Positions 26,123 to 34,838 of a stretch of DNA of 64,000 nt are shown one piece after another. The translations under genes and the position numbers were made by a program. Location: assembly GCA_016703325.1 (NCBI GenBank), contig JADJCH010000010.1, positions 1-64,000 of the forward strand, in the 5' to 3' direction. The notes under the pieces were generated by a model. That model was not told the DNA's origin. It searched no databases and saw nothing but the letters and a program-made list of their open reading frames with translations. The stretch's first letter is position 1. Every line of letters starts with the position of its first letter. This DNA comes from Burkholderiales bacterium (GTDB lineage Bacteria; Pseudomonadota; Gammaproteobacteria; Burkholderiales; Burkholderiaceae_C).

Positions 26123-26866
26123 ATGTCCATCGCGATCGATCGTTCCGCCCATTCCCCCCTTTCCGCCAGTTCCGCCCGCTCGCTGAGCCGGCGCCGGGGG
26201 CTGGGCCTGCTGCTGGTCCTGGGTGCGCTGCCACTGGTTGGCCTGACCAGTTGTGCTTCCCTGTCGCAGATCACGGTGGACGTGCAGCGCTTTGGCGCCT
26301 GGCCTGCAGGCCGGCCGGCGGGCAGCTATGCCCTGGAGCGGCTGCCTTCGCAGCAGCCGCGCAGTCCCGCACAGCAGCGCCTGGAGGCGGCCGCCCAGGC
26401 GGCGCTGGAGCGGGCCGGGTTCCGACGGGCGGCGGATGCCGCCTCGGCCGACGTGCTGGTGCAACTCGGCCTGCGCGAGGGGCGCGTGGTCGATCCCTGG
26501 GCGGATTTCTACTGGGGCGGCCGCCTGGGCGTCTGGCGAGGGCCGGGGCCGGTGGGGCTGCGTCGTGCCCCGGGGGTGGGTTGGGGTGGATCGGTCGGCT
26601 TCGGCTGGCCGGCACAGCCCACCTACGAGGTCCGGGAGGTGGCGCTGCTGCTGCGTGACCGCATCACCCGGGAGCCGCTGATCGAAGCCCATGTGCGCCA
26701 AGAGGCCCGGGTGCTGGGCGATGAGGCCTTGCCGGCGCTGTTCGACGCGGCGCTGGCCGGTTTTCCGCAGTGGACCGCGGGGGAGCAGCGGGTGAATGTG
26801 GCGCTGCCCGCGGCGCCGACCCCTGCGCCAGCGGCAGCATCGGCGGCATCGGCTGTGACGCGCTGA
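26123..26866 (+). CDS. DUF4136 lipoprotein
   Basis: The protein has 247 residues. A long signal (RRRGLGLLLVLGALPLVGLTSC) ends in the lipobox TSC, so the mature protein is lipidated. It shows the DUF4136 pattern: an early YALE segment, a middle ADVLVQLGLREG, a Gly/Trp-rich region and the late VALLLRDRITREPLIEAH. The function is unknown. AGGAGG stands seven bases before the ATG. It ends in an Ala/Pro-rich tail. Confidence 0.78.
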   Translation: MSIAIDRSAHSPLSASSARSLSRRRGLGLLLVLGALPLVGLTSCASLSQITVDVQRFGAWPAGRPAGSYALERLPSQQPRSPAQQRLEAAAQAALERAGFRRAADAASADVLVQLGLREGRVVDPWADFYWGGRLGVWRGPGPVGLRRAPGVGWGGSVGFGWPAQPTYEVREVALLLRDRITREPLIEAHVRQEARVLGDEALPALFDAALAGFPQWTAGEQRVNVALPAAPTPAPAAASAASAVTR

Positions 26867-26884
26867 GCCGGATCGGGACCCGAC

Positions 26885-27757
26885 TCAATCCGGCACAAAG
26901 CTCCTCAGGTCCCGCGTCCAGCCGCGCAGCCGCTCGGCGGCATGTTCGCGTTGTTTGGGCGTCATGCGGTTGTGCAGTTCGGCCGTGAAGCGGCACTGGG
27001 CCGCGTAGAGCTGTTCGCGGTAACGCCGCTGGCTGTCGCTGCTGGGCTGGCCCAGGCGCAGCAGGCTGCTGCGGGCCAGCTCCTGCCGCTGTGAGGCGGT
27101 CAGACCGGGCTGGGCCAGAGCTTTCAAGGTGGCCAGCGTGTCGCGTTGATCGGCCTGACGCTCGGCCAGGCTGCGCTCCGGATCCCAGGCCGAACGACGC
27201 ACGCCCTCGCCGATGAAGTCCTTCTGTGCCCGGTCGAGCCGGCCGTAGACGGTGTCCGCGCGTTCGAGCAGGCGGCTCACTGCGGCCTCATGGCGCTCCT
27301 CCAGGTCGGGCTGCAGGTGATCGCGGCGCCAGTCCTGCAGGGTCTTGGCAAGACGGGCCTCCACCTGGCGCAACTGTTGGGGGGACAGCTGGGCGCCGAT
27401 CTCCGCCACCGGAGCCACCAGCTGCTCCACATAACGGCTGCGACGTTGTTCGAACTGGGGGATCCAGGTGCAGAGCTGGGTGGCGGTGACTTCATTGGGT
27501 GCGTCCCGGGCCGCGAGTTCCAGCAGCTGGGCCAGGTCCTGGATCTGCGTGCGGCGGTGCCAGTCGTACCACCGGTCGATGGCGGCCTGAACCTGCGGCT
27601 TCTGCTCGGCGGTGAAGTCGGCATGGCGGTCCAGCCACCACCAGGTCAGCGTCTGGGCGTTGCCATAGGCCAGCTGGACACTGCTGCAGCCCGCCAGCCA
27701 CAGGCCCAGAACCGATGCGAAGGCCCAACGCAGCAGCCGGATTGCGCAGGGGGTCAC
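26885..27757 (-). CDS. DUF6279 lipoprotein
   Basis: The protein has 290 residues from a GTG start. The signal peptide LLRWAFASVLGLWLAGCSS has a lipobox AGC. The segment VQLAYGNAQTLTWWWLDRHADFTAEQK is characteristic of DUF6279 proteins. The rest is a charged, helical, coiled-coil-rich body. The function is unknown. It is convergent with the DUF4136 gene, with only 18 bases between the stops, and divergent from glmU. Confidence 0.8.
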   Translation of the reverse strand: MTPCAIRLLRWAFASVLGLWLAGCSSVQLAYGNAQTLTWWWLDRHADFTAEQKPQVQAAIDRWYDWHRRTQIQDLAQLLELAARDAPNEVTATQLCTWIPQFEQRRSRYVEQLVAPVAEIGAQLSPQQLRQVEARLAKTLQDWRRDHLQPDLEERHEAAVSRLLERADTVYGRLDRAQKDFIGEGVRRSAWDPERSLAERQADQRDTLATLKALAQPGLTASQRQELARSSLLRLGQPSSDSQRRYREQLYAAQCRFTAELHNRMTPKQREHAAERLRGWTRDLRSFVPD

Positions 27758-27871
27758 GGCTGCAGCGGTTGCCGAGATGCCCGGCCGACAGCTTCGGGTC
27801 AACCCGGGTTTGATAATGGCGGTTTCTCCCATCTCCATCAGCAAGCTCCCAAGCGCTCCAAGGATCTGTGC

Positions 27872-29266
27872 ATGAGCCTCGACATCGTGATCATGGCCGC
27901 CGGCAAAGGCACCCGAATGAAGTCCGCCCGGCCGAAGGTGCTGCACACCCTGGCGGGCAAGCCGCTATTGCAGCACGTCCTGGAGACCGGGGCGGGGCTG
28001 GGGGCGCAGCGGCTGATCACCATCACCGGCCATGGCGCCGAGGCGGTGGAGGTGGCCATGCGCGCGGCGCTGCCCGAGGCGCCGCTGGCCTTCGTGCGCC
28101 AGGAGCCGCAGCTGGGCACCGGCCATGCCGTGCAACAGGCGGTGCCTGAACTGGCCGAGGCGGGCACCACCCTGATCCTCAATGGAGACGTGCCGCTGGT
28201 GCGCGCCGACACCGCGCAGGCGCTGATCCAGGCCTGCAGCGGCGAGAAGCTGGTGCTGCTGACGGTGCTGCTGGACGACCCCAGCGGTTATGGCCGCATC
28301 CTGCGCGAAGGCCATCAGGTGCGCGCCATCGTCGAGCACAAGGACGCCACCGCTGCGCAGCGCGAGATCCGCGAGGGTTACACCGGCATGATGGCCGCGC
28401 CCACCCACCACCTGCGCCGCTGGCTGGCCAACCTGCGAAACGACAACGTCCAGAAGGAGTACTACCTGACCGACATCGTCGCCATGGCCGTGGCCGACGG
28501 TGTGCCGGTGGTGGCCACCCTGGCGCACAACGAGACCGAGGTGCTGGGTGTGAACAGCCCCGTGCAGCTGGCCGATCTGGAGCGCCGCTACCAGCGCCAG
28601 CGGGCTGAAGACCTGATGGAAGCCGGCGTGCGCCTGGCCGATCCGGCCCGCTTCGATGTGCGCGGTGAACTGCTGTGCGGCCGGGATGTGGCCATCGACG
28701 TCAACTGCATCTTCGAAGGCCGGGTGGAGCTGGGCGATGAGGTGTCGATCGGCGCGAACTGCGTGGTTCGCAACGCCCGCATCGCCGCCGGTGCGGTGCT
28801 GCATCCCTTCACCCACATCGACGGCGAAGCCGCCGGGGTGGAAGTCGGCGAGGGTGCGCTGATCGGCCCGTTCGCCCGACTGCGCCCGGGCGCCAGGCTG
28901 GGTGCCGAGGTGCACATCGGCAACTTCGTCGAGGTCAAGAACTCCACCCTGGCGCGCGGCGCCAAGGCCAACCACCTCGCCTATCTGGGCGACGCCACCG
29001 TGGGCGAGCGGGTCAACTACGGCGCCGGCAGCATCACCGCCAACTACGATGGCGCCAACAAGCACCGCACCGTGATCGAGGCGGATGTGCACATCGGCTC
29101 CAACTGCGTCCTGGTCGCGCCCGTGGCGCTGGGTGCGGGGGCCACCATCGGCGGCGGCTCCACCATCACCAAGGATGTCGCTCCCGGCAGCCTGGCGGTG
29201 GCGCGGGGCAAACAGGCCGCCATCACCGGCTGGAGTCGCCCGGTGAAGGCGCCGAAGAAGAGTTGA
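27872..29266 (+). CDS. glmU: bifunctional GlcNAc-1-phosphate uridyltransferase/GlcN-1-P acetyltransferase
   Basis: The protein has 464 residues. The N-terminal uridyltransferase has MAAGKGTRMKSARPKVLH and NGDVPLV; the C-terminal left-handed beta-helix acetyltransferase has hexapeptide repeats and NYDGANKHRTVI. GlmU makes UDP-GlcNAc for peptidoglycan and lipopolysaccharide. glmS, the pathway's first enzyme, lies about 1.2 kb downstream on the same strand. The stop overlaps the next small gene. Confidence 0.96.
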   Translation: MSLDIVIMAAGKGTRMKSARPKVLHTLAGKPLLQHVLETGAGLGAQRLITITGHGAEAVEVAMRAALPEAPLAFVRQEPQLGTGHAVQQAVPELAEAGTTLILNGDVPLVRADTAQALIQACSGEKLVLLTVLLDDPSGYGRILREGHQVRAIVEHKDATAAQREIREGYTGMMAAPTHHLRRWLANLRNDNVQKEYYLTDIVAMAVADGVPVVATLAHNETEVLGVNSPVQLADLERRYQRQRAEDLMEAGVRLADPARFDVRGELLCGRDVAIDVNCIFEGRVELGDEVSIGANCVVRNARIAAGAVLHPFTHIDGEAAGVEVGEGALIGPFARLRPGARLGAEVHIGNFVEVKNSTLARGAKANHLAYLGDATVGERVNYGAGSITANYDGANKHRTVIEADVHIGSNCVLVAPVALGAGATIGGGSTITKDVAPGSLAVARGKQAAITGWSRPVKAPKKS

Positions 29267-29799
29267 CCGAAGCTGCCGCCGTGACCACCACGCTGGAGCC
29301 GCACATCGAACCCCGCCTGCGCCGACCTCAGGCCGCGGCGGGCGAGCCCCGTTCCGGCTCGCCGTCCGATCTGGATGCCGAGATCGACCGGCACCGCGCG
29401 GCGGTGCACCCGGAGCCGGCCGGCAAGGACGGCCTGGTGGATACGTCCCTGCCGATCGACCCCAGCCACTATGCCCTGCTGAATCTGCCCGAGGGTGCTC
29501 CTGCCGAGGATGTGGCCCGGGCGATCGGACGGCTCGGTCTGGAGGGGCCGGTGGTGCCGGGGGGCGCTCTGCGGGCCGATGCCCGTCGGGCCGAGCTGCA
29601 GCTTGCCGCAGCGGTGCTGTCGGACGCCGCGCGGCGCCACGTCTACGACCAGTGGCTGCAGCGTGAACGGCGGCTGCGTGCCCAGCTGCAGGCCCGCGCG
29701 GCAGCCAAGTCGGGACGGTGGGGCCGTTGGGTTCGCCGCTGGTGGATCTGGCTGCCGCTGTTGGCCCTGCTGCTGTGGTCTGTCGGGCGCGGTGGCTGA
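29263..29799 (+). CDS. hypothetical single-pass membrane protein with degenerate J-like region
   Basis: The protein has 178 residues if it starts at the TTG overlapping the glmU stop; a GTG at 29281 is the alternative. The middle (HYALLNLPEGAPAEDVARAI, then RRHVYDQWLQRERRLRAQLQ) has the helix pattern of a J-domain but lacks the HPD tripeptide, so it should not stimulate DnaK. One C-terminal membrane helix follows a basic/Trp-rich stretch (RRWWIWLPLLALLLW). The family is not recognised with confidence. Confidence 0.6.
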   Translation: MTEAAAVTTTLEPHIEPRLRRPQAAAGEPRSGSPSDLDAEIDRHRAAVHPEPAGKDGLVDTSLPIDPSHYALLNLPEGAPAEDVARAIGRLGLEGPVVPGGALRADARRAELQLAAAVLSDAARRHVYDQWLQRERRLRAQLQARAAAKSGRWGRWVRRWWIWLPLLALLLWSVGRGG

Positions 29800-29818
29800 A
29801 GGCGGCTGGCCTTCCGGA

Positions 29819-30298
29819 TCAGGCTGGCGTGGCAGGGGAGGCCGGGGGCAACGCGATCCCCAGTCCCACCTTGGCGCGGTGCACGCTGAAGAAGCAGCGC
29901 ACGTTGCGCACGTTGGCATCGTTGTTGAACAGGCGCTGCGCCAGCGCCTGGTAGGCCGGCATGTCCGCCACCTGTGCAATCAGAACGAAATCCGGACCCC
30001 CGTTGGTCCGATAACACTGTTGCACCCCGTCATCGGCGATCACCCGGGCCTCGAAGGCCTGCAGCCGCTCGGCCGACTGCTGGTCCAGCGTGATCTCGAC
30101 GATCGCCGTCAGGCCATGTCCGAGGGCCTGCGGCGACAGCACGGCCACGGTGCGTTCGATCACACCGGCGTCCGTGAGCCGGCGCACCCGCCGCAGGCTG
30201 GTGGCCGCAGAGACGTGTGCGGCTTCGGCCAGATCCTGGTTGGAGCGGGCGGCGTCGCGCTGCAGTTCCTCCAGCAGACGCAGGTCGATGGCATCCAT
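29819..30298 (-). CDS. Lrp/AsnC family transcriptional regulator
   Basis: The protein has 159 residues from the ATG at 30298; an ATG 18 bases upstream is possible. The N-terminal helix-turn-helix (DLRLLEELQRDAARSNQDLAEAAHVSAATSLRRVRRL) is followed by an effector-binding RAM domain with GPDFVLIAQVADMPAYQAL. It diverges from glmS. An inverted repeat TTTTGT-N13-ACAAAA just upstream of its start may be an autoregulatory site. Confidence 0.88.
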   Translation of the reverse strand: MDAIDLRLLEELQRDAARSNQDLAEAAHVSAATSLRRVRRLTDAGVIERTVAVLSPQALGHGLTAIVEITLDQQSAERLQAFEARVIADDGVQQCYRTNGGPDFVLIAQVADMPAYQALAQRLFNNDANVRNVRCFFSVHRAKVGLGIALPPASPATPA

Positions 30299-30321
30299 TG
30301 AAACAGGGGGTGTCATGAAAT

Positions 30322-30381
30322 TTTTGTGCGCTGATGGTGGACAAAAGAAAGATAACGCCTTCCCTGTGATTTGATGGTGGA
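30322..30381. promoter_or_regulatory. candidate operator region between the Lrp-type regulator and glmS
   Basis: The inverted repeat TTTTGT-N13-ACAAAA (30322-30346) is close to the regulator start. TGATGGTGGA occurs at 30332-30341 and again at 30372-30381, exactly 40 bases apart, so both copies face the same side of the helix. The AT-rich stretch to 30420 probably holds the divergent promoters. Confidence 0.4.
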
Positions 30382-30503
30382 TTGTTGCGCAAGTTGTGAC
30401 TTTTGGATGATTACTTTCACGGATCTGTCCTTACCATCGCGGCCAGCTTCTGTTTCAGCGGGTTGCTCCCGCTTCTCCTTCCCTTCCACGGAGATTCGCA
30501 CCC

Positions 30504-32366
30504 ATGTGTGGCATCGTCGGCGCCGTCAGTCAGCGCAACATCGTCCCCATCCTCATTCAGGGCCTGCAGCGTCTGGAGTACCGGGGCTACGACTCCTGCG
30601 GCGTCGCGGTGCATCAAGGTGGGCAGCTGCGCCGCTCGCGCAGCACCTCCCGGGTGGCGGAGCTGGATGCGCTGGTCGCGCAGGATGGGGTGGAAGGCCT
30701 GGTCGGCATCGCCCACACCCGCTGGGCCACCCATGGTGCGCCGGCGGTGCACAACGCCCACCCGCACTTCAGCCACGGCCCGGGCGATGACGCCAAGAGC
30801 GCCAAGGCCGGCCGGATCGCGCTGGTGCACAACGGCATCATCGAGAACCACGACGAACTGCGTGCCGAACTGAAGGCGCGCGGCTACGAGTTCACCAGCC
30901 AGACCGACACCGAGGTCATCGCCCACCTGATCGACTCGATCTACGAAGGTGATCTGTTTGATGCGGTGCAGCGCGCCATCGTCCAGCTCAAGGGCGCTTA
31001 CGCGATCGCGGTGTTCTGCCGCGACGAGCCCCAGCGGGTGGTGGGTGCCCGCGAGGGTTCTCCGCTGGTGCTGGGAGTGGGCCAGGGCGAGAACTTCCTG
31101 GCCTCCGATGCCATGGCGCTGGCCGGCGTGACCGACCAGATCGTCTTCCTGGAGGAAGGCGATGTGGTGGACCTGCAGCAGGGCAAGTACTGGATCAGTG
31201 CCCGCCAGGCCGAGGGTCGTTTTGCCCGCATCGAGCGCCCGGTCAAGACCGTGCATGCCCACAGCGGTGCCGCCGAACTCGGCCCCTATCGCCACTACAT
31301 GCAAAAGGAGATCTTCGAGCAGCCGCGCGCCATCGCCGACACGCTCGAAGGCATCGAGGCCATCACCCCGGCGCTGTTCGGCGACCAGGCGGCCGAGATC
31401 TTTGCGCAGATCGACCGGGTGCTGATCCTGGCCTGCGGCACCAGCAGCTACTCGGGCCTCACCGCCAAGTACTGGTTGGAAAGCATTGCCAAAATTCCCT
31501 GCGCGGTCGAGATTGCCAGCGAATACCGCTACCGTGAGAGCGTACCGGACCCCCGCACCCTGGTCATCACCATCAGCCAGAGTGGCGAGACGGCGGACAC
31601 GCTGGCCGCGCTCAAGCACGCCCGCTCACTGGGCATGCCGCACACGCTGACGATCTGCAACGTCGCCACCAGCGCGATGGTGCGTGAATGCAAGCTGGCC
31701 TTCATCACCCACGCCGGCGTCGAGATCGGCGTGGCCTCCACCAAGGCCTTCACCACCCAGCTGGTGGCGCTGTTCCTGCTGACGCTGGTGCTGGCCAAGC
31801 AGCGCGGCAGCATCCCGGAGGCTGGCCTGGACGCCGGCCTGCGCAACCTGCGCCACCTGCCGGCCGCAGTGCAGTCGGTGCTGGCGCTGGAGCCGCAGAT
31901 CATGGCCTTCGCAGAGGCCTTTGCCGGCAAACACAACGCCTTGTTCCTCGGGCGTGGGCGCCATTACCCGATCGCGCTGGAGGGTGCGCTCAAGCTCAAG
32001 GAAATCAGCTACATCCACGCCGAGGCCTACCCCGCGGGCGAGCTCAAGCACGGTCCGCTGGCGCTGGTGGACGCCGAAATGCCGGTGGTGACCATCGCCC
32101 CGGCCGACGACCTGCTGGAGAAGCTCAAGAGCAACATGCAGGAGGTGCGCGCCCGCGGCGGCCAGCTGTTCGTGTTTGCCGATGCCGACACCCGCATCGA
32201 AAGCAGCGAGGGCATCCACGTGATCCGCATGCCGGAGCACTACGGCGCCCTCAGCCCCATCCTGCACGTGGTGCCGCTGCAAATGCTGGCCTACCACACC
32301 GCCTGCGCCCGCGGCACCGACGTCGACAAGCCGCGCAACCTGGCCAAGAGCGTGACGGTGGAGTGA
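30504..32366 (+). CDS. glmS: glutamine-fructose-6-phosphate aminotransferase (isomerizing)
   Basis: The protein has 620 residues. The N-terminal nucleophile Cys2 stands in MCGIVGAVSQRN, followed by the glutaminase motif YRGYDSCGVAV. Two SIS sugar-isomerase domains follow (ACGTSSYSGL, SQSGETADTLAAL, and the C-terminal PRNLAKSVTVE). It makes glucosamine-6-phosphate, the entry to amino-sugar synthesis. GGAG precedes the ATG. No glmS ribozyme is expected in this group and none was seen. Confidence 0.97.
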   Translation: MCGIVGAVSQRNIVPILIQGLQRLEYRGYDSCGVAVHQGGQLRRSRSTSRVAELDALVAQDGVEGLVGIAHTRWATHGAPAVHNAHPHFSHGPGDDAKSAKAGRIALVHNGIIENHDELRAELKARGYEFTSQTDTEVIAHLIDSIYEGDLFDAVQRAIVQLKGAYAIAVFCRDEPQRVVGAREGSPLVLGVGQGENFLASDAMALAGVTDQIVFLEEGDVVDLQQGKYWISARQAEGRFARIERPVKTVHAHSGAAELGPYRHYMQKEIFEQPRAIADTLEGIEAITPALFGDQAAEIFAQIDRVLILACGTSSYSGLTAKYWLESIAKIPCAVEIASEYRYRESVPDPRTLVITISQSGETADTLAALKHARSLGMPHTLTICNVATSAMVRECKLAFITHAGVEIGVASTKAFTTQLVALFLLTLVLAKQRGSIPEAGLDAGLRNLRHLPAAVQSVLALEPQIMAFAEAFAGKHNALFLGRGRHYPIALEGALKLKEISYIHAEAYPAGELKHGPLALVDAEMPVVTIAPADDLLEKLKSNMQEVRARGGQLFVFADADTRIESSEGIHVIRMPEHYGALSPILHVVPLQMLAYHTACARGTDVDKPRNLAKSVTVE

Positions 32367-32415
32367 GGCTCAACTCCAGATCCGACAACAGCGCTGCGCG
32401 CGGCGCTGGTTGGCG

Positions 32416-32467
32416 TTGTTGGAGGCCACCTGTCTCGGGTTGACAATCCTTGCCAATCGCCAACAAT
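32416..32467 (+). promoter_or_regulatory. promoter and inverted repeat before parD-like gene
   Basis: A consensus -35 TTGACA (32440-32445) is followed after 16 bases by AACAAT (32462-32467). The arms TTGTTGG (32416-32422) and CCAACAA (32460-32466) flank it, a plausible autoregulatory operator of a toxin-antitoxin unit. The parD start is 28 bases downstream. Confidence 0.5.
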
Positions 32468-32494
32468 GGCGTCTTGCGAGCCAAGACACCCACC

Positions 32495-32734
32495 ATGAAC
32501 GTCTCGCTCACCGATGCCCTTCGGGAGGTGGTCGATGAGCGTCTTCGTTCCGGTCTCTACGGGAACGCCAGCGAGTACGTGCGGGAGTTGATTCGGCGCG
32601 ACGAAGAGGCTGCGAGGCAGCTGCGAGGTCTGTATCAGGCCGGCATCGACAGCGGTGAAGCAGCCCCGATGTCCGAGGAGGACTGGGCCGTGCTCCGCAC
32701 GGTGGCCCGTTCGCATGCCGCTGGGCAGGTGTGA
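32495..32734 (+). CDS. parD: ParD-family antitoxin (orphan)
   Basis: The protein has 79 residues. The N-terminal ribbon-helix-helix (MNVSLTDALREVVDERLRSG followed by LYGNASEYVRELIRRDEE) is a clear ParD/CopG-type DNA-binding domain. The C-terminal part would wrap a ParE toxin. The GTG of the downstream remnant overlaps its stop, as in an intact parDE operon, but the toxin frame is broken. It may survive as a stand-alone repressor. Confidence 0.85.
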   Translation: MNVSLTDALREVVDERLRSGLYGNASEYVRELIRRDEEAARQLRGLYQAGIDSGEAAPMSEEDWAVLRTVARSHAAGQV

Positions 32735-32835
32735 AGCCGATACACCGTCGCCCGGCCGCCATGGAGGACATGGTTTGCCTGGTCAGCACGGATCAGCTTC
32801 CCCGCCAGACGATGCTTCCTGACGATCTTCATTGA
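32731..32835 (+). pseudogene. parE toxin remnant
   Basis: A GTG start overlapping the parD stop opens a frame beginning KPIHRRPAAMEDM, which resembles the ParE N-terminus (basic strand, then ALEDL-like helix). The similarity ends after about 15 residues and the frame stops at 34 codons, against about 95 in intact ParE. No continuing toxin sequence was found in the other frames up to 33028, so this looks like deletion decay rather than a simple frameshift. Confidence 0.55.
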
Positions 32836-33028
32836 CCGGCGGGGGAGTCTCCCAAGGCAGACAGGTTCGGCATGGCGCGGCTGGGCCGGAGGATCATCGT
32901 CTTTGATGTCTTTGACGACGTTGGCGAAATGCATCCTGTGGACTCAGGAGCTGCACGCCATCAACGGTCTGCCGTGCGGACTGGGGTAGGCTTTGGGGCC
33001 TCTTTGGCGTGAAACTGCCTGACTCCAC

Positions 33029-33799
33029 ATGACCGATCCCTCCGCTGCGACCCCTCCGCCCCTTGCGCCACGTCCCATGTGGCAGATCGTTCTGGCGGTG
33101 CTTTTCGGGGCCCTGGTCGTGATCGTGGTCGCTGTGCTGCTGGGCGGCAAAGGCGGAGCGGGGCGGCAGGAAGCGGGAGCGCCGGTTGCGGCTTTGGCAC
33201 AGCTGCCCTGGCGGGCCCAGGTGGAGCCCTCAGGTGGGGTGCAGGTGATGGGCCTGACGGTGGGTGGGCGGGCGGCCAGTCGGCTCGAGCAGGCCCAGGC
33301 CCTGTGGCCCGGTGAAGCCATGAAGGTGGCCGTGGTGCAGGCGGGGGGCGGTGCGGCCAGTCTGGAGGCCTTTCTGGAACTGGTCCAGGTGGGAACCTTG
33401 CAGGGCAAGTTGATCTTGAGTGGGGGTGTCGAGGCCGCGCAATTGGCCGACTGGGTGGCGCGGGCACCGTCCAACGAGCCGCAGCCCAGCGGGGCACGGC
33501 GGTACGCACTGGGGGCTGCAGATCTTCAGACGGCTGCGCAGGCGCCGGTGACGGGCCTGGTGTTTCTGCCGGGGGCGCGGCTGGAAGAGGCGACGGTGCG
33601 CGAGCGCTTCGGGGCGCAGGCCGAACGTGTCGGGTTGGCCGATGGGAGTGTGCACCTGCTCTATCCGGAGCGCGGCCTGGTGGTCAGCCTGGATGGCAAC
33701 GGCAAGGCTCGGCCGGTGCTGCAGTTCGTGGCGCCTGCCGAGTTTGAAGAGCGGCTGCTGCGACCGTTGCGCGCTGCTGCAGCGGCCAGCGCACCCTGA
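33029..33799 (+). CDS. hypothetical membrane-anchored protein
   Basis: The protein has 256 residues with one N-terminal membrane helix (IVLAVLFGALVVIVVAVLLGG) and a periplasmic body rich in Ala, Gly and Gln. No catalytic motif or known family is apparent. The region AFLELVQVGTLQGKLILSGGVEAAQLADW suggests an alpha/beta fold. It lies between the decayed parDE and the AIM24 gene; codon use looks like that of the neighbours. Confidence 0.7.
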   Translation: MTDPSAATPPPLAPRPMWQIVLAVLFGALVVIVVAVLLGGKGGAGRQEAGAPVAALAQLPWRAQVEPSGGVQVMGLTVGGRAASRLEQAQALWPGEAMKVAVVQAGGGAASLEAFLELVQVGTLQGKLILSGGVEAAQLADWVARAPSNEPQPSGARRYALGAADLQTAAQAPVTGLVFLPGARLEEATVRERFGAQAERVGLADGSVHLLYPERGLVVSLDGNGKARPVLQFVAPAEFEERLLRPLRAAAAASAP

Positions 33800-33898
33800 C
33801 CGCCGCAAACTGAAGAACAACTGAAGCACAATCCCGCCCGAACTTTTTCTGGCAGACCGGGCCGGCAGGGGCCGGCGCACTCATCTGGAGATTCCCAC

Positions 33899-34717
33899 AT
33901 GGCAATGGACGTGATCGACTACGAGATCAAGGGTTCGGAGATGCAATTCGTCGAGGTTGAACTCGACCCTGGCGAAGCAGCCATCGGTGAAGCCGGCAGC
34001 ATGATGTTCATGGACGGCGGCATCGGCATGGACACGGTGTTTGGTGACGGTGCCAAACAGAGTGGTGGCTTCTTTGGCAAGTTGATGGGCGCAGGCAAGC
34101 GGCTGATCACCGGAGAGTCGCTGTTCACTACGGTGTACACCAACCACGGCGGCGGCAAGCAGCGGGTGGGTTTTGCTGCACCCTATCCGGGCAAGATCCT
34201 GCCGATGGACTTGCGCAAGCTGGGCGGCATGCTGATCTGCCAGAAGGATTCCTTCCTCTGCGCGGCCCGGGGTGTCAGCCTGGGCATTCACTTCCAGCAG
34301 AAGCTGTCGGTGGGCTTCTTCGGTGGCGAGGGCTTCGTGATGCAGAAGCTCGAAGGCGATGGGCTGGCCTTTGTCCATGCCGGTGGCACGGTGGTGCGGC
34401 GTGAGCTGCAGCCGGGGCAGGTACTGATGGTCGACACCGGCTGTGTGGTGGCCTACACGCCGGACGTGAACTTCGAGATCCAGTACGTTGGCAAGATCAA
34501 GACGGCGCTGTTCGGCGGCGAGGGCCTGTTCCTGGCCAAGATGAGCGGCCCGGGCACGGTCTGGCTGCAGAGCCTGCCGTTCTCGCGCCTGGCCAGCCGA
34601 GTCTTCGCCGCAGCACCCCAGGCCGGTGGTGGTGGCCGGGAGGAAGGCTCCCTGCTCGGCGGGGTGGCGGCCGGCGGATTGCTGGGTGGCGTCTTTGGCG
34701 GCGGCGACGACGATTGA
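33899..34717 (+). CDS. AIM24/TIGR00266 family protein
   Basis: The protein has 272 residues. MQFVEVELDPGEAAIGEAGSMMFMDGGI, KLGGMLICQKDSFLCAARGV, VLMVDTGCVVAYTPDVNFEI and LFGGEGLFLAKMSGPGTVWLQSLP are typical of this beta-sandwich family. In yeast AIM24 is a mitochondrial protein; bacterial functions are unknown. The tail ends in a Gly-rich segment and DDD. GGAG precedes the ATG, and a strong terminator follows. Confidence 0.88.
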   Translation: MAMDVIDYEIKGSEMQFVEVELDPGEAAIGEAGSMMFMDGGIGMDTVFGDGAKQSGGFFGKLMGAGKRLITGESLFTTVYTNHGGGKQRVGFAAPYPGKILPMDLRKLGGMLICQKDSFLCAARGVSLGIHFQQKLSVGFFGGEGFVMQKLEGDGLAFVHAGGTVVRRELQPGQVLMVDTGCVVAYTPDVNFEIQYVGKIKTALFGGEGLFLAKMSGPGTVWLQSLPFSRLASRVFAAAPQAGGGGREEGSLLGGVAAGGLLGGVFGGGDDD

Positions 34718-34765
34718 TCGCCGGCGCACCGGAGGCCTTGGGGCCTCCCGGGTGCCATGAACAAG

Positions 34766-34804
34766 GAAGAAGGGGGTGGCGCAGTGCCACCCCCTTCTTC
34801 TTTG
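34766..34804. terminator. strong hairpin terminator between convergent genes
   Basis: A perfect 15-bp stem (GAAGAAGGGGGTGGC / GCCACCCCCTTCTTC) with a 5-base loop is followed by TTT on the plus strand. It sits between the convergent AIM24 and uspA genes and could serve both. A smaller GGAGGCC / GGCCTCC hairpin is just before it, at 34731-34748. Confidence 0.85.
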
Positions 34805-34838
34805 CGGACCCGATTCAGGGCGGGTCTGACCGCTCGGA

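Noticed and set aside
32836..33028. Continuation of the parE toxin after the early stop
   Set aside because: All three plus-strand frames were read for the ParE C-terminal pattern and none showed it, so a simple frameshift is not supported.
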